This document shows positions 62,814 through 64,000 of a stretch of 64,000 nt of DNA, one piece after another (within the stretch, counting starts at the first letter, position 1; each line of letters starts with the position of its first letter). The position numbers and the translations under genes are program-made. Origin of the DNA: Ignavibacteriota bacterium (lineage in GTDB: Bacteria; Bacteroidota; Ignavibacteria; Tepidaquicellales; Tepidaquicellaceae). The DNA lies in contig JAPLFJ010000037.1 of the NCBI GenBank assembly GCA_026390735.1, forward strand, positions 142,366 through 206,365, written 5' to 3'. Under the pieces are notes generated by a model that did not search any database, was not told where the DNA came from, and saw nothing but the letters and a program-made list of their open reading frames with translations.

Positions 62814-63815
62814 ATGAAGATAAAACTATTTAATCTTTCTCTCCTTATTGTTGTTTTTGTGTTCACACAACTTTCGTTTGCACAAAAACAATCTGACTCT
62901 ATTTTCTTAATCCAGGAAGACGAGATAACTAAAGTGGTTGACGGAGATACTTTTAAGTTTAAACATCTCGATAAATCAACGCGTCTGCTTTGTATCGATA
63001 CCGAAGAAACCTATAAAGGAAAGAACGCAAGGGAAAAGACAGAGGCTATAGCAGATAAATGGCTCGAATACTATAACGAACAGAAACTTGAAAAGAAATC
63101 TGGCCATCCCATCAAACTAGATTCTCCCTTTGGCTATGAAGCGGGAATCTGGGCTCAGGACTTCTTTAAACACGTTAATCGTATTCGTATAGAAAGAGAT
63201 GATTCTCTTCGTAGCGTTGATTTGTACGGAAGATATCTCGTGTATGTATTCGCTGAAAAGAATGGAAAGTTTGTGAATTACGCTCTTGAATGCGTAAGAC
63301 TTGGCTACAGTCCTTACTTTAACAAATACGGCAACAGCAACAGGTTTCATAAAGAATTTGTCGAGGCACAGGAATACGCAAAGGCGAACAAACTCGGCAT
63401 CTGGAATCCCAACACAAAATGCTATCCCGACTACGATGAAAGAATTAAATGGTGGAATGAACGTGCGGAACAACTTGAAAATTATTATTCTAAATATTCA
63501 AAAGACAAAAGTGTTGTGAACCTTCTGAACAGTGACGCTGAAATTAACCTTAAAAACAATGTTGGTAAGGAAGCCACTGTATTCTGCAATATAGGTGAAA
63601 TATTCTCTGACAGGTTTCCGTATCTTATGCGTGTTGCAATTTCAAAGGAAGTATCTTTTGATATAGTGGTTGAAGAAGAATACCTGCCTGTGTTTGAATC
63701 TATTGATACAAAAAGAATGGACAGTTACTATTTCTATTGCACGGGAAAGCTTGAAAACCGGGAAAAGAAGTTTAAGATGAAACTGAAAAGCAAAGACCAG
63801 ATAAAGTTTGAATAA
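62814..63815 (+). CDS. Secreted thermonuclease-like (SNase) protein, 333 aa
   Basis: A signal peptide (IKLFNLSLLIVVFVFTQLSFAQ) is followed by an SNase domain: KVVDGDTFKFKHLDKSTRLLCIDTEE, an inserted segment of about 40 residues, then RIRIERDDSLRSVDLYGRYLVYVFAEKNGKFVNYALECVRLGYSPYF and AKANKLGIWNP. The Asp and Arg residues expected for metal binding and catalysis appear present (VVDGDTF, DLYGRYL). The C-terminal 100 residues are an extra domain, probably another beta fold. It starts 15 bp after the terminator. Confidence 0.88.
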   Translation: MKIKLFNLSLLIVVFVFTQLSFAQKQSDSIFLIQEDEITKVVDGDTFKFKHLDKSTRLLCIDTEETYKGKNAREKTEAIADKWLEYYNEQKLEKKSGHPIKLDSPFGYEAGIWAQDFFKHVNRIRIERDDSLRSVDLYGRYLVYVFAEKNGKFVNYALECVRLGYSPYFNKYGNSNRFHKEFVEAQEYAKANKLGIWNPNTKCYPDYDERIKWWNERAEQLENYYSKYSKDKSVVNLLNSDAEINLKNNVGKEATVFCNIGEIFSDRFPYLMRVAISKEVSFDIVVEEEYLPVFESIDTKRMDSYYFYCTGKLENREKKFKMKLKSKDQIKFE

Positions 63816-63879
63816 TATTTAAATCTCTTTCACCTAAATCGTTAGTGTAAACCCCTTGAAGTGTCGGTATATTGGAAAA

Positions 63880-63959
63880 AGGTCTCACTTCCATTAGCGG
63901 TGCATAAATACTAATTTCAAGTATTTAAAAATTGGCATCTCAAAAATGAAAGGAGACCT
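63880..63959 (+). promoter_or_regulatory. Possible Shine-Dalgarno-masking stem before the last gene
   Basis: AGGTCTC at 63880-63886 is fully complementary to GAGACCT at 63953-63959, which covers part of the strong ribosome-binding site AAAGGAG of the gene starting at 63963. Pairing would hide the start region. This is seen directly; a regulatory role is inferred. Confidence 0.3.
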
Positions 63960-63962
63960 AAA

Positions 63963-64000
63963 ATGTGTACGGAAAAGATAAGTACAAAAAGTGTTAAAAT
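63963..64000 (+). CDS. Start of a gene cut by the window edge
   Basis: ATG at 63963 is preceded by AAAGGAG at a good distance, the best Shine-Dalgarno in this part. Only twelve codons (MCTEKISTKSVK) are visible, too few to identify the product. Confidence 0.45.
   Translation, partial: MCTEKISTKSVK

Overview
The window is an AT-rich chromosomal segment from a bacterium of the Fibrobacteres-Chlorobi-Bacteroidetes group, most likely an Ignavibacteria-like lineage. This rests on secreted proteins with type IX secretion (T9SS) C-terminal sorting domains carrying the PNPFNP signature, a PorV-like protein, a TonB-dependent receptor with a carboxypeptidase-regulatory-like N-domain, and Bacteroidetes-type TAnnTTTG promoter elements. 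The placement comes from motif recognition, not a phylogeny.

Region 1 (1-12.9 kb) is the accessory part. It holds a tldD-pmbA pair, a small TPR membrane protein, and long non-coding stretches built of related intergenic repeats, including two arrays of strict 7-bp units. A textbook sigma-54 promoter with three upstream palindromes drives a surface-protein gene that stops abruptly at base 6111, where a solitary CRISPR repeat begins. Reading in from the other side is a compact type II-C CRISPR-Cas locus: cas9 (1499 aa), cas1 and cas2 abut with no bases between them, and a tracrRNA gene lies divergently upstream of cas9. No array is present apart from that one repeat. Upstream of the next gene is a set of seven TGCGGT words spaced exactly 11 bp apart.

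Region 2 (12.9-22.1 kb) is mostly core: an unknown 244-aa protein, then purN-purH, then the rod-shape operon mreB-mreC-mreD-mrdA-rodA ending in pyrF, with overlapping starts and stops. Region 3 (22.2-25.4 kb), on the minus strand, has a 2-Cys peroxiredoxin, a GNAT-like protein, Bcp and FtsX. Region 4 (25.9-41.1 kb) is a co-directional cell-envelope cluster: two T9SS-sorted proteins, two lipoproteins, a TonB receptor, a PorV-like protein, a polytopic membrane protein and a T9SS-sorted phospholipase-D-like protein. Region 5 (41.1-47 kb) is a signalling block: an NtrC-type sigma-54 activator, 4-hydroxyphenylpyruvate dioxygenase, a free Hpt protein, and a hybrid kinase whose own C-terminal Hpt-like domain has lost its histidine.

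Region 6 (47-57.7 kb) is housekeeping: aspS, ahcY, tRNA-Thr(CGT), ybeY, topA, a tyrosine recombinase, prfB with a programmed +1 frameshift, a LolC/E-type permease and ubiE/menG. Region 7 (57.7-64 kb) has a calycin-like secreted protein, a leuC/leuD-type dehydratase pair, oligoendopeptidase F, a lone rpsR, a secreted thermonuclease-like protein, and the start of a gene cut by the window edge.

The points most worth following are the fusion of a truncated gene to a lone CRISPR repeat, the tracrRNA that matches that repeat, the sigma-54 control region beside it, and the heptamer and 11-bp phased repeats around the locus.
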